Shown piece by piece: positions 17,221 to 25,669 of a stretch of DNA of 64,000 bases. Source of the DNA: a virus; IMG/VR virus record IMGVR_UViG_3300010158_000027, positions 186,001 through 250,000 of that record; one strand, given 5' to 3'. Positions within the stretch are counted from its first letter, which is position 1; each line of letters starts with the position of its first letter. Below the pieces are notes generated by a model. The model was not told the DNA's origin and ran no database searches. It saw only the letters and a program-made list of their open reading frames with translations. The translations under genes and the position numbers were made by a program.

Positions 17221-18417
17221 ATGAAAGAGAAATTTTTACCTTGGTTTTTATTGTTTTGTGCTTTAGGACTGTCAGGAACTGCCGCGTATTATAGTGTTGT
17301 CGGGTTGTCTATAGTGTTTGTTGGGGTGGCGTTACCCGTAATAATAATGGGATCATTCCTTGAAATATCCAAGATTGCAATTGCCACGTATCTCCACGAT
17401 AAGTGGAAAGACACGTACGGAGCGTTAAAGATATATCTAACACTTGCCCTTGTGACGTTATCACTTATCACCTCATTTGGGATTTATGGGTTATTGAGTA
17501 CGGGATTCCAAGGGAATATCGCAAAACTCGAAATCAATGAAAAGAAAGTTAAAAATGTTGAGGTTAAAAAGAAACGTTTTGAGGAGGTAAAGGTGGAACT
17601 AACTGGTGAGAAAAACACATTAGATAGCGACATTACCAAATTAAGAGATGGGTTATCTAATAACACCACCACACAATCTGTTGATAGAAAAACGGGACAG
17701 ATTGTAACAAAGGCAAATAAAGATAATAGACGTTCATTTGAAACCCAACTATTACAAGCCCAAGTAAGACGAGACACATTAGCCAAAAGAATTGATAACA
17801 TGAATGATAGTATCACTAATCTTGATGTTAGTATTTTAAATATGGAATCTGAAGAAATCTCTGGTAGTGAATTGGGAGCATTGAAATATGTTAGTGAATT
17901 ACTTGGTTGGGACATTAAAAAAACTGCAAATCTCTTTATAATGATTCTAATATTTGTGTTTGATCCATTGGCGATAACGTTAGTGATTGCCACAAATCAG
18001 GCGTTTAAGAAAAAAAAGAATCGAGATAATACCGACCAAGTTACCGAGCAAGTTGAACCAATCATCATTGAAAAAATAGTTGAGGTACCTGTTGAAGTTA
18101 TTAAGGAGGTTGAAAAAATTGTTGAGGTTGAAAAAATAGTTGAAGTTGAAAAGATAGTCGAAGTTGAAAAGATTGTTGAAGTTGAAAAGATTGTTGAAGT
18201 AATTAAAGAAATTGAAAAGATTGTTGAAGTACCAGTAAAAAAAGATGTCCTACCGATAGAGGAATATTTTGAAAGAGATGATTACCACAAAACGGATAAT
18301 ATCGAAAAGAACCCAATTGAAGACAATATCAACGAAGTGATAATACAACCGAAGAGGTTATCTTATTCAAATAGAAATAGTAATGACGGAAAATCTATAC
18401 GTATTAACAGATTTTAA
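17221..18417 (+). CDS. membrane protein with coiled coil and EKIVEV repeats
   Basis: 398 residues. Three N-terminal membrane segments (~5-28, 30-55, 68-92), a charged coiled coil (~100-215), then a fourth membrane segment (LFIMILIFVFDPLAITLVIA). The cytoplasmic tail carries about eight copies of EKIVEV or variants. That tail repeat is shared with the protein at 8818. The C-terminus overlaps the amidase-like gene by 35 nt. Function unknown; the gene neighbourhood suggests envelope interaction or a membrane-anchored scaffold. Confidence 0.75.
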   Translation: MKEKFLPWFLLFCALGLSGTAAYYSVVGLSIVFVGVALPVIIMGSFLEISKIAIATYLHDKWKDTYGALKIYLTLALVTLSLITSFGIYGLLSTGFQGNIAKLEINEKKVKNVEVKKKRFEEVKVELTGEKNTLDSDITKLRDGLSNNTTTQSVDRKTGQIVTKANKDNRRSFETQLLQAQVRRDTLAKRIDNMNDSITNLDVSILNMESEEISGSELGALKYVSELLGWDIKKTANLFIMILIFVFDPLAITLVIATNQAFKKKKNRDNTDQVTEQVEPIIIEKIVEVPVEVIKEVEKIVEVEKIVEVEKIVEVEKIVEVEKIVEVIKEIEKIVEVPVKKDVLPIEEYFERDDYHKTDNIEKNPIEDNINEVIIQPKRLSYSNRNSNDGKSIRINRF

Positions 18418-18982
18418 CCCAATCGGGACATCTGATAAAAAAACAAGAATAATCCTTACCGAAACAAAAAGGGACTATAGAAATTATATCCGATCGTTAA
18501 AGTATCGGTATAATAAAAAAAACCCATATTTACCAAATTATGTTATAACTAAAGAGGGTGGGATTTACAACATCATGCCCCCTGACAATTATTCAAACTA
18601 TATGGATGATGAGGAGATAAATAAAACGTCGATTATTATTTCTTTGGAGAATTTAGGGTGGTTAAAAAAAAATGCACTTTCAGATACGTATGTTAACTGG
18701 ATTGGTGATATTTATAAGGGAAAGGTGTTTGAGAAAAAATGGAGAGACTATTTTTTTTGGGAACCCTATAATGAAGAACAGATTATTGCTTTATCAAAAT
18801 TAATAATTGAACTTTGTGATAAATTTAATATCCCTAAAAAAACTTTAGGGAACAATGTCAAGTATGACGGAGTTGAAAATTTTAAAGGAGTGGTTACCAA
18901 AAGTAACTTCGATTTTATTTATAAAGATACGAACCCATCATTTGACTTTAAACTTTTAAATGAATTATTAGAAAATGACTAA
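18383..18982 (+). CDS. amidase-like (PGRP/T7 lysozyme fold) protein, catalytic residues apparently lost
   Basis: 199 residues. Topology of an N-acetylmuramoyl-L-alanine amidase: strand RIILTETKR, YVITKEGGIYNIMPPDNY, SIIISLENLGWL, helix YNEEQIIALSKLIIELCDKFNI, and YKDTNPSFDF at the end. In active enzymes zinc-binding His residues occur in the first strand (IIIHxT) and near the end (GHxxxxP). Here these read IILTET and VVTKSNFD, with no His. Probably binds but does not cut peptidoglycan, or is a repurposed fold. Confidence 0.6.
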   Translation: MTENLYVLTDFNPIGTSDKKTRIILTETKRDYRNYIRSLKYRYNKKNPYLPNYVITKEGGIYNIMPPDNYSNYMDDEEINKTSIIISLENLGWLKKNALSDTYVNWIGDIYKGKVFEKKWRDYFFWEPYNEEQIIALSKLIIELCDKFNIPKKTLGNNVKYDGVENFKGVVTKSNFDFIYKDTNPSFDFKLLNELLEND

Positions 18983-19517
18983 CGAATACGACGAATTAAA
19001 ATCTCTTTTAAAGAAAACGAGAATATTAATGGAACAATCCACCATTAATAATATGGCTAAAAGTATTGAGAACAATATAGACTCAGACGTGGAGAAAGCT
19101 GAAATTGATACTGATGACGTTAAAAAAGATAAATCTAAAACGTATCGTATATCTGGTGGACTCTTAACTCTTCATGGTAAAGATAAAAGTGATTTAGAAT
19201 TAACAACAGAGGAAAAAACATGTTATCAGGAAACGATGGATGAGTTCGTTTCCGATGTATCTGATTTATCTGATTTTGGGGTTCTAAAGGTATACCATAA
19301 CGAAGTACAATGGAGTGGTAAGGTTATTGATTTTGATTTGGAGTTTTTCTTTTCTATAGGAGAAAACAATGGGGTGTACGTTAATGGAGACATGATTAAA
19401 TTGGACGATAAATTAACTGAGTTGATTACCAAACTAACCTCTTTTTATGAAAAATTTAAAACAAAGTGGGCTAAAGTGATATCACTAAGAAGAAAATCAA
19501 TAACTACAGAAAACTAG
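18975..19517 (+). CDS. hypothetical protein, possible packaged protein, 180 aa
   Basis: N-terminus YDELKSLLKKTRILMEQ is amphipathic and contains L-M-E, matching the [LIV]-x-E pattern of the other candidate targeting peptides. A charged linker follows, then a domain starting at ~55 (KTYRISGGLLTLHGKD). The remainder is beta-rich then helical with a basic tail. Overlaps the amidase-like gene by 8 nt. Function unknown. Confidence 0.65.
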   Translation: MTNEYDELKSLLKKTRILMEQSTINNMAKSIENNIDSDVEKAEIDTDDVKKDKSKTYRISGGLLTLHGKDKSDLELTTEEKTCYQETMDEFVSDVSDLSDFGVLKVYHNEVQWSGKVIDFDLEFFFSIGENNGVYVNGDMIKLDDKLTELITKLTSFYEKFKTKWAKVISLRRKSITTEN

Positions 19518-19518
19518 A

Positions 19519-19872
19519 ATGAAAGATTTTATAACATATAATTTTAAAAATATATTAATAGTTATTGGGTTTCTGTTACTATTATTTTTTTTAGTTAGAA
19601 TTTTTAGTAAAACGAATGATAATTCAGAGTTAGTAAAATACAAATTAGAAAAATTAGACGAGGAAATTGGTAAGGTTAAAGAACTGCAAAAAGAATTTAG
19701 GGATTCGATTAGTAGTTACAAAAAGGATATCAAAAAAATTGACGAGAATATAACTAACATTAAAATGCAAAGAAACGTAACAAATAATTATTACGATAAA
19801 AAAATAGACGAACTTAAAATGTTGGACGCTAAAAAAGTTGATAGTCTATTAAGAAAACGATACAACTATTAA
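19519..19872 (+). CDS. i-spanin-like membrane/coiled-coil protein
   Basis: 117 residues: one N-terminal membrane segment (ILIVIGFLLLLFFLVRIF, ~12-29) and then a continuous coiled coil to the C-terminus. This is the architecture of inner-membrane spanin subunits (Rz-like), and the gene lies next to an amidase-like gene and a secreted coiled-coil protein. The sequence itself does not prove a spanin role. Confidence 0.55.
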   Translation: MKDFITYNFKNILIVIGFLLLLFFLVRIFSKTNDNSELVKYKLEKLDEEIGKVKELQKEFRDSISSYKKDIKKIDENITNIKMQRNVTNNYYDKKIDELKMLDAKKVDSLLRKRYNY

Positions 19873-19873
19873 T

Positions 19874-20278
19874 ATGAACAAAACTATACTATTATTTTTT
19901 TTATTGATTAGTACTAACTTTTTTTCACAAAAAATAGACAGTACCCAAATATACTTCCCATATACTGTGGGGAGACAAGTCCTATTAGATTTAAATGAAC
20001 TTGATAGGACTAAAGAGTTACTTATATCATCAAAAAATGAAATAATAGAATTAGAAAAGAAAGTACTGAAACAGGATAATGAAATAAAATCTTTAGAATT
20101 GATTGATAGTACAAGTCAAATTTTAATCATTAAAAGTGATGAAAAATTTAAAATAGTTGAAAAAGAAAATAAGAAATTAAATGACGACATGGGCAAATTA
20201 AAAACTAAAAACACCATTATTGAAGTAATATCGGGAGCGTTAGTTGTAGCCATAACCTATTTATCAATATTCAAGTAA
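19874..20278 (+). CDS. secreted coiled-coil protein with C-terminal membrane segment
   Basis: 134 residues. Signal peptide (MNKTILLFFLLISTNFFSQ), a coiled coil (~45-110) and a C-terminal hydrophobic segment (VISGALVVAITYLSIF). Begins 1 nt after the i-spanin-like gene. A topology with both ends membrane-associated across the periplasm suggests a spanin or holin partner in host lysis; this is inferred from architecture only. Confidence 0.55.
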   Translation: MNKTILLFFLLISTNFFSQKIDSTQIYFPYTVGRQVLLDLNELDRTKELLISSKNEIIELEKKVLKQDNEIKSLELIDSTSQILIIKSDEKFKIVEKENKKLNDDMGKLKTKNTIIEVISGALVVAITYLSIFK

Positions 20279-20529
20279 TGGCATTTACACAAAGTGAAAA
20301 AGGCGAAATAGAATCTTTAGTTAGAAAAGAGATAAAAGACTTTTTGGGTTCTAACACATTGAAGCAATTTGAAAAAAGTATGATTGATAATGTGAAAAAA
20401 GAAATACAAAAAGGGACACTAAGAGGGGATATTACCGAATTCATATCTAAAGCATTTTATGAGTTTTATTATTTAATGTGGAGACAAAAGGCGACATGGG
20501 AAAGTTCAATTAAAAACATAAAGATATGA
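20278..20529 (+). CDS. hypothetical phage protein, 83 aa
   Basis: Helical and highly charged: MAFTQSEKGEIESLVRKEIKDFLGS, later FYEFYYLMWRQKATWESSIKN. The organisation of helix, linker and aromatic patch recurs in small proteins of T4-like phages, but I cannot name the family. It overlaps the previous stop by 1 nt and the next start by 4 nt. Confidence 0.65.
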   Translation: MAFTQSEKGEIESLVRKEIKDFLGSNTLKQFEKSMIDNVKKEIQKGTLRGDITEFISKAFYEFYYLMWRQKATWESSIKNIKI

Positions 20530-21044
20530 ATAAGAAGGTATTAGATAAATTAATTGAGCAGGCTTTCAAAGAAACTACAGAAGCAACAGGGTCAGGTTCT
20601 GCTGGTGGGTTTAGTGGACCAGCGTTTAGTATGTGGTCTGAGGATGATGAAGCTAAGTCTGAATATAAGAAAAAAGAGGAGGTTGAGGGTGAGTTTAAAG
20701 AGGCGACGTCGTCTTCGTCTGTTGGGGCTTACGACGCACCAGGATTCCAAGACGTTAATATGAGAGGTAATACTTTAAAAGGTAAAGGTACTTCTTGGAG
20801 AAAATCACAAATACCGGGAGGATCATTTGTTAATATTGACCCAAAATGTAAAAAGTTCCCATATTGTAGTCAAGGCGACAGTAAAGATAAACCGGTTAAA
20901 TTGAGTAAATCAGAACCAAAAAGGGTAAAAAAACGTAAAAATTCACCAATGAATGAAGCGATTTATAATGTATCATTAAGGACTGGTTTATCTGAAGAAC
21001 AAATAAAAAAAATAATATTATCGGTAATCGATAATACTTTATGA
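20526..21044 (+). CDS. low-complexity candidate packaged protein with internal repeat
   Basis: 172 residues. N-terminal helix VLDKLIEQAFKE resembles the candidate targeting peptides. Two copies of a motif follow: EATGSGSAGGFSGPAF (~19) and EATSSSSVGAYDAPGF (~60), the consensus being EAT-Ser/Gly-rich-x-P-x-F. A Lys/Arg-rich segment and a terminal helix (LSEEQIKKIILSVID) end the protein. Probably a virion-associated or core protein. Confidence 0.6.
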   Translation: MNKKVLDKLIEQAFKETTEATGSGSAGGFSGPAFSMWSEDDEAKSEYKKKEEVEGEFKEATSSSSVGAYDAPGFQDVNMRGNTLKGKGTSWRKSQIPGGSFVNIDPKCKKFPYCSQGDSKDKPVKLSKSEPKRVKKRKNSPMNEAIYNVSLRTGLSEEQIKKIILSVIDNTL

Positions 21045-21053
21045 TTTTAAAGA

Positions 21054-21061
21054 TATTTATT
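21054..21061 (+). promoter_or_regulatory. TATTTATT late-promoter-like box
   Basis: TATTTATT exactly 4 nt before the ATG at 21066. Confidence 0.45.
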
Positions 21062-21065
21062 AAGT

Positions 21066-22118
21066 ATGGATAGAGAAATATTAAATATAGTAAATAGAGT
21101 GTTATCTGAGGAGATAACGGGTAGAATTAAAAACGTTAATAATAAAATTTTTGAATCTGATGTTATGAAAAAACAAATGTGTTCTGAGTGTGGTAGTAAA
21201 ATGATTGAAGGTGAATGTAATGAGTGTGGATATGGATCCACAGAAATGGGAGAAACGTTACACGGAAAGCAATATAGAATAGATAAAAATAAAAATAATA
21301 GAATAGATAGAGAAGACTTAAAAATGTTGAGATCTAAAAAAACGACTAATAAACATAGTGATGAGTTAGATGAGAACGATTGTGTCGAATGTGATAAGGG
21401 AGCTATGTATGAATTAGATATGAATGAATCCACTGGAGACAAACTTTATTTTTATGAGTCTGAAATGATTGATATGATTGAAACTATCGTCTTAGAAGAG
21501 AAGAAAAAATCAAAAAACAAACCAAAAGGTAAATCTAAAAACCCAATAAAATTAACAAAAGACAATCAAGATAAGTCTAAAAAACAAAATGACGATTATA
21601 TTGAAAGTGTTGTTAAAAAAATGAAAGGATACCTTAAAGATGGTTCTAAAGGTAAGTATGAAATGAATCCTAAACATTTTCCTAAAGGAAACGGAGAATT
21701 GGAAGTGATGGATAAAATGGCTTACATACCATCAAACGCAGTTAAAGATTACACGGATAATTACACCGCAGCCGGGTTGGAGAACATAGATTTTAAAGAT
21801 GGTATAAAACCAGATGAAGAATGGATGGATGACTTGGTGGTTGGTTCTTCTAGAACAGGTAATAATCCTGATTGGGCAAATGCTGTCGAAACCCCGGTTA
21901 ACCAGAAACGAAACCAAATTAGAAAAGATAATTTACTATCAAAATTAAAGGCTAAAGCGTATAATAAAGCTCCACAACCTGTTACTGACGTTACTGGAAG
22001 TAAAACAGATAAAGCATCTAAAGTATTGATTAATTTAGAATCTATTGAAGATAAAAAAATTATTAGTGATATTGAAAAAATGAAAAATTTATTTCAAAAT
22101 ATTAAAAAAACACAATAA
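21066..22118 (+). CDS. candidate packaged protein with zinc ribbon and EF-hand/dockerin-type loop
   Basis: 350 residues. N-terminal amphipathic peptide (ILNIVNRVLSEE) ending in L-S-E. Next a zinc ribbon (CSEC ... CNEC, ~39-55), then RIDKNKNNRIDREDL (~72-86), which fits a Ca-binding EF-hand/dockerin loop (D-x-N-x-N-x-x-I-D-x-x-D). The remainder is Lys-rich and largely disordered. A TATTTATT box 4 nt upstream suggests late, leaderless expression. Function of the mature protein is unknown. Confidence 0.65.
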   Translation: MDREILNIVNRVLSEEITGRIKNVNNKIFESDVMKKQMCSECGSKMIEGECNECGYGSTEMGETLHGKQYRIDKNKNNRIDREDLKMLRSKKTTNKHSDELDENDCVECDKGAMYELDMNESTGDKLYFYESEMIDMIETIVLEEKKKSKNKPKGKSKNPIKLTKDNQDKSKKQNDDYIESVVKKMKGYLKDGSKGKYEMNPKHFPKGNGELEVMDKMAYIPSNAVKDYTDNYTAAGLENIDFKDGIKPDEEWMDDLVVGSSRTGNNPDWANAVETPVNQKRNQIRKDNLLSKLKAKAYNKAPQPVTDVTGSKTDKASKVLINLESIEDKKIISDIEKMKNLFQNIKKTQ

Positions 22119-22159
22119 TTAATACTTTCATTTTATTCAATACGCATTACTATTAGATT

Positions 22160-22648
22160 ATGAAATCCGATAATAATATGGGACGTTTTTTTGATTGGTT
22201 GGCAAAACCAATGAGCCAAGAAGATATTACTGCTTGGTATTTAGCAAATAACATAACGCCCGAACTAACAGAACTCTTTAGAGACTTTTGTTTATCTTTT
22301 TTAAGCCTACTTAACGATACGTATTTAGGTGATGATTTTTCTGAAAATCAGGAAACTAAAATAGGTATGACTACAGAACAAAAGCAAGAACACTTTAAGT
22401 GGTGTTGGAAAAAAACTGCAGAAAATTTTAGTAAAGAAAATATCGACTTTAAATTTGGGGAACAAGACTCTGAGGTTTTTGAGGGTTTCTTCTTTGAGAT
22501 ATTTTATAATCAAAAAGATTTTGAAATTAAAGGGGCGATAAATGACTTCTTTAAACAAATATTTGATTATAAGTTTAAAAAAACTAAGTCCGACATTGAG
22601 ATTTTTACAGACATATATAAAGTTTTGGAAAGATCACTTAAAAAGTGA
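22160..22648 (+). CDS. conserved phage-type hypothetical protein, 162 aa
   Basis: Acidic and aromatic-rich: FFDWLAKPMSQEDITAWYLANN, HFKWCWKKTAENF, FFFEIFYNQKDFE. An all-helical fold is likely. The start could also be the ATG at 22178. No catalytic signature. I have an impression of related proteins in Bacteroidota phages but cannot name a family. Confidence 0.65.
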   Translation: MKSDNNMGRFFDWLAKPMSQEDITAWYLANNITPELTELFRDFCLSFLSLLNDTYLGDDFSENQETKIGMTTEQKQEHFKWCWKKTAENFSKENIDFKFGEQDSEVFEGFFFEIFYNQKDFEIKGAINDFFKQIFDYKFKKTKSDIEIFTDIYKVLERSLKK

Positions 22649-22713
22649 AAAATACATTTACAAAGATAAATAAATGAATATTATATATAATAAAATTAAA
22701 TTTTAACAAAAAT

Positions 22714-22899
22714 ATGGAAACTTTAGAACAGATTAAAACATTGGTAGATACACTAACAGCTGAGACTACTAAATTTTACGAAAAGAAAAATAAATCTGCA
22801 GGTACGAGAGCTAGAAAAGCGGCACAACAACTTAAAGATTTAATGCAAGTATTGAGAAAAGAGATATTAGCAGACACAAAAGAAAATGAAAATGATTAA
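22714..22899 (+). CDS. histone H1-like (Hc1-type) DNA-binding protein
   Basis: 61 residues matching the bacterial histone H1-like family of Bacteroidota: LEQIKTLVDTL, then KFYEKKNKSAGTRARKA (the Lys/Arg core with the invariant AGTRxRKA) and LKDLMQVLRKEIL. These proteins bind and bend or compact DNA. In a phage it could compact genome DNA or modulate host chromatin. Overlaps the next gene by 14 nt. Confidence 0.75.
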   Translation: METLEQIKTLVDTLTAETTKFYEKKNKSAGTRARKAAQQLKDLMQVLRKEILADTKENEND

Positions 22900-23083
22900 T
22901 ATAGTAGACACGGTTTTAACGTTCTTATTTATATTCTCAACCATATCTTTGGTTAGGTTAGGTGTTAATTTTTTAAAGGCATTACTGTCCAACCCACCAA
23001 AACCGTTTGAGTTTGAAAAATACGAAACAATGATGTATGGTTTATTCGTGTCTTACATAATCACTTACTTAATTAATTTTTAA
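22886..23083 (+). CDS. small two-helix membrane protein
   Basis: 65 residues with two hydrophobic segments (TVLTFLFIFSTISLVRLGV, then YGLFVSYIITYLINF) joined by a short charged loop (KPFEFEKYETM). Holin-like size and topology, but no family signature; it sits near the spanin-like genes. Confidence 0.6.
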   Translation: MKMINIVDTVLTFLFIFSTISLVRLGVNFLKALLSNPPKPFEFEKYETMMYGLFVSYIITYLINF

Positions 23084-23084
23084 T

Positions 23085-23519
23085 ATGATTTTTAGCCAAT
23101 TTATAAATAAAACAAATAAATACCTTAAATCGGTTAGGGTATTAAAAAACTACGTGAGTTTTGACATGATATTTCCGAGTAGTTGGTTATTACCTAAGAA
23201 ATTTCCAGAAGGGGTTGAAGTTCTACAAAACGAGAGTCAAGAAAGTATTTTAATAACTTCGTTTGTTTGTGAAAATAAACAAACCCTTATAGACGTTTTA
23301 GAATCGACTATGGATAATATTATAAAGAGTAATATCGAAAGAGAAGAAAAGGAAAGATTATTTAAAACTAAGGTACAGGAGTTAAAAGGTATATTTGAAA
23401 ATCAAAACCTTGAAAACTTAAAAGGTTTAAAATTTGACATCGAGGAACTAACTAAATTTATGAAAGATGAGGAATCAGAAATCAATAGCGGAGTTGCAGA
23501 AGCAACTGAAAATGTTTAA
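23085..23519 (+). CDS. conserved hypothetical protein, 144 aa
   Basis: The N-terminal domain (YLKSVRVLKNYVSFDMIFPSS, LPKKFPEGVEVLQNE) looks alpha/beta. The C-terminal half is coiled coil rich in Glu/Lys, ending MKDEESEINSGVAEATENV. No motif assigned. Its end overlaps the next gene by 8 nt. Confidence 0.65.
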   Translation: MIFSQFINKTNKYLKSVRVLKNYVSFDMIFPSSWLLPKKFPEGVEVLQNESQESILITSFVCENKQTLIDVLESTMDNIIKSNIEREEKERLFKTKVQELKGIFENQNLENLKGLKFDIEELTKFMKDEESEINSGVAEATENV

Positions 23520-23679
23520 AGACGAGGAACAAATAACTAAAAAATTCTCAGAGGATTATAAAAATAAAGTCTCTGAAGAAATAAAAAAGTTCAACCCGAA
23601 GGATATTAAAAATACACTGAGCGTCGAGGAAAAATTTACAACATGGCAAAGAATATTGAGGACTTTAGGGGTGAGTTAA
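23512..23679 (+). CDS. small hypothetical protein, 55 aa
   Basis: Start at the ATG at 23512, overlapping the previous stop; an alternative in-frame start at 23467 overlaps more. Helical, Lys/Glu-rich, ends TWQRILRTLGVS. Unknown function. Confidence 0.5.
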   Translation: MFKDEEQITKKFSEDYKNKVSEEIKKFNPKDIKNTLSVEEKFTTWQRILRTLGVS

Positions 23680-23864
23680 GTAAAATTGCTCAATCTATCG
23701 AAATATTAGAAAATACATTCATTAAACAAGGTTTAGACGAAATAAGGGTATCTTTGAAAGAGGATACCTTTAATGATTTAATGATTGAGCTAAACAATAA
23801 TATCAAAGACGATAAATGTATTGTTTCAATTGGAAATACTAATATTATCTTTTCGAAAAAGTAG
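23643..23864 (+). CDS. small hypothetical protein, 73 aa
   Basis: Overlaps the upstream gene by 37 nt. Helical N-terminus (LSKIAQSIEILENTFIKQG) and a short strand-rich end (CIVSIGNTNIIFSKK). Convergent with the minus-strand gene, overlapping it by 20 nt. Unknown function. Confidence 0.5.
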   Translation: MAKNIEDFRGELSKIAQSIEILENTFIKQGLDEIRVSLKEDTFNDLMIELNNNIKDDKCIVSIGNTNIIFSKK

Positions 23865-24489
23865 TTTTTAATCTATATAATCTTTTTTTCTCAAACCCCT
23901 TCTCCTCTAATACACCATATATCCATTTTCTTTGTGCTGTAGACACGTCTCTAACAAAAATACCATCACTTCTACCGACACTAATAAAATAATCCTGTAG
24001 AGACTCTAAAAATCTTATAGACTCGTCTTTGTCCTTCAAAGAAAAAACACTAACATCTGAATTGATTTGTATACAAATTTTATTATTTAATGTGAATATG
24101 CTTTTTAAATCTTTTGTTTTACAATAGGTTTTAACAAGACTTAGTAATGTGATTTTAGATTTATTCTGCCAGTCGTATATGAGTTCCTCAGTATAATACT
24201 TTTCTATTTTTAAAAAAACGTACTCTGGGTTTTCTAAATTTACCGGGACATTCCTACCTAAATCATCCGTTAAAAATAAACTATTTTGAATTTTAGTCTT
24301 ATTTGTTAAAATTGCCAACTCATAGTTTGATTCTTCCGCATTTTCTATTAACTTTGGAAATAAAACCGAACTACTTTGTTTAACAAGTTCATTGAATTTA
24401 TCTAACGAACGTTTTTCTGTACGGTAACGTTTGATAATTTTTCTTTTTTTCCTATTTTTAAATAAAACTATTAAGAAATCCAATTGCAT
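23845..24489 (-). CDS. conserved phage-type hypothetical protein, 214 aa
   Basis: Basic N-terminus (KNRKKRKIIKRYRTEKR), then alpha/beta core, ending FVRDVSTAQRKWIYGVLEE and KKRLYRLKTTFSKR. No catalytic pattern. Its ATG (24489-24487) shares the palindrome CATG with the ATG of dnaJ on the other strand, so neither gene has any 5' spacer and each promoter must lie inside the other gene. No plausible internal Met start exists. Confidence 0.65.
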   Translation of the reverse strand: MQLDFLIVLFKNRKKRKIIKRYRTEKRSLDKFNELVKQSSSVLFPKLIENAEESNYELAILTNKTKIQNSLFLTDDLGRNVPVNLENPEYVFLKIEKYYTEELIYDWQNKSKITLLSLVKTYCKTKDLKSIFTLNNKICIQINSDVSVFSLKDKDESIRFLESLQDYFISVGRSDGIFVRDVSTAQRKWIYGVLEEKGFEKKRLYRLKTTFSKR

Positions 24490-25477
24490 GAAAAATTACT
24501 ATGAAATTTTAGGTGTTGACGAAAAAGCAACACAAGCCGAAATAAAAAAAGCATATAGAAAATTAAGTAAACAATATCATCCAGATGTAAACCCTGACGG
24601 TGAAGAAAAGTTTAAAGATATTTCTGCGGCGTATGACAATATTGGAGATCCCAATAAGAGAAAAAATTACGATAATCAAAAAAGCAATCCATTTGCTGGT
24701 ATGGGTGGGGGATTTGATGTTAATTCTATGTTCGAACAAATGGTGAACGGTAATAGACAGAGACAACCAAAGGCTCCTGATAAAATTTTAGAGATAGTAT
24801 TAACTCCAGTTGATAGTTTTTTTGGCGTTAAAAAAGACATAGACTACGACGTATATTTAAAGTGTGATCCATGTGATGGGACTGGTGGGGAAAAGACTGG
24901 TTGCGCCACCTGTAAAGGTAGAGGGGTAGTCATCCAAATTTTTGGTACTGGTATGTTTAGACAACAGGTCCAAATGAATTGTAATTCCTGTAATGGGCAA
25001 GGATCAATACTTAAACGTAGATGTGAATCATGTATTGGTAACGGGGTAATACCAAGCAAAGAAAAATTAAATGTGGATATACCAAAAAATGTTGATAACG
25101 GTGATCATATGAGAGTTAGACTTAGAGGCGATTATTACCAACAATCCAAAATGAGAGGAGACTTAATTTTAAAGGTTACCATCAACAATACCGATAAATT
25201 TGAAAAAATGGGTCTAGATCTTATTTTAAAGATGAAGTTAGATGTATTAGATTTAATTGTTATGGATGATTTAGAAGTCGAACATCCTGAAGGTAATTTA
25301 AAAATAAAAATGCCACTTAATTTTGATTCTGATAAACCATTAAGGATGCCGAATAAAGGGTATACTATTGATGGTAATAGAGGACATTTTTATTTAAAAC
25401 TATCCGTTAAAAAGGACGGGAATGTTGATGATACTATTAAAGATGAGATTAGAAATGTTTTAAAACAAACTAATTAG
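24488..25477 (+). CDS. dnaJ: DnaJ (Hsp40) co-chaperone
   Basis: 329 residues from 24488; the in-frame ATG at 24431 is antisense to the neighbour and adds a non-DnaJ segment. J domain with HPD (31-33), Gly/Phe-rich linker (GMGGGF), four zinc-finger repeats CDPCDGTG, CATCKGRG, CNSCNGQG, CESCIGNG, and the C-terminal substrate-binding domains. All hallmarks of full-length type I DnaJ are present. It probably recruits host DnaK to fold or assemble phage proteins. Confidence 0.92.
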   Translation: MKNYYEILGVDEKATQAEIKKAYRKLSKQYHPDVNPDGEEKFKDISAAYDNIGDPNKRKNYDNQKSNPFAGMGGGFDVNSMFEQMVNGNRQRQPKAPDKILEIVLTPVDSFFGVKKDIDYDVYLKCDPCDGTGGEKTGCATCKGRGVVIQIFGTGMFRQQVQMNCNSCNGQGSILKRRCESCIGNGVIPSKEKLNVDIPKNVDNGDHMRVRLRGDYYQQSKMRGDLILKVTINNTDKFEKMGLDLILKMKLDVLDLIVMDDLEVEHPEGNLKIKMPLNFDSDKPLRMPNKGYTIDGNRGHFYLKLSVKKDGNVDDTIKDEIRNVLKQTN

Positions 25478-25669
25478 ATATTCAGCTATTTTAATTGTAC
25501 CGTATATCGATGTACCAAACATATATACTGATATTACTAAAATACCTTTTTGAGTTTTAGATAGTGGGTCCTTACATGTCTTACATCCGCTCACTTTAGT
25601 TGGTCCTTCATTTTCTTTTAATTCGTTTTCCATGGCTTTTTTATAAACATAATTATTATAAGTTGACAT
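25460..25669 (-). CDS. small membrane protein with CxxC, 69 aa
   Basis: Minus strand. CKTCKDP (~29-35) followed by a hydrophobic segment (GILVISVYMFGTSIYGTIKIA). Convergent with dnaJ, overlapping it by 18 nt. A TATTTATA box on its coding strand directly abuts the ATG. Unknown function. Confidence 0.55.
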   Translation of the reverse strand: MSTYNNYVYKKAMENELKENEGPTKVSGCKTCKDPLSKTQKGILVISVYMFGTSIYGTIKIAEYLISLF

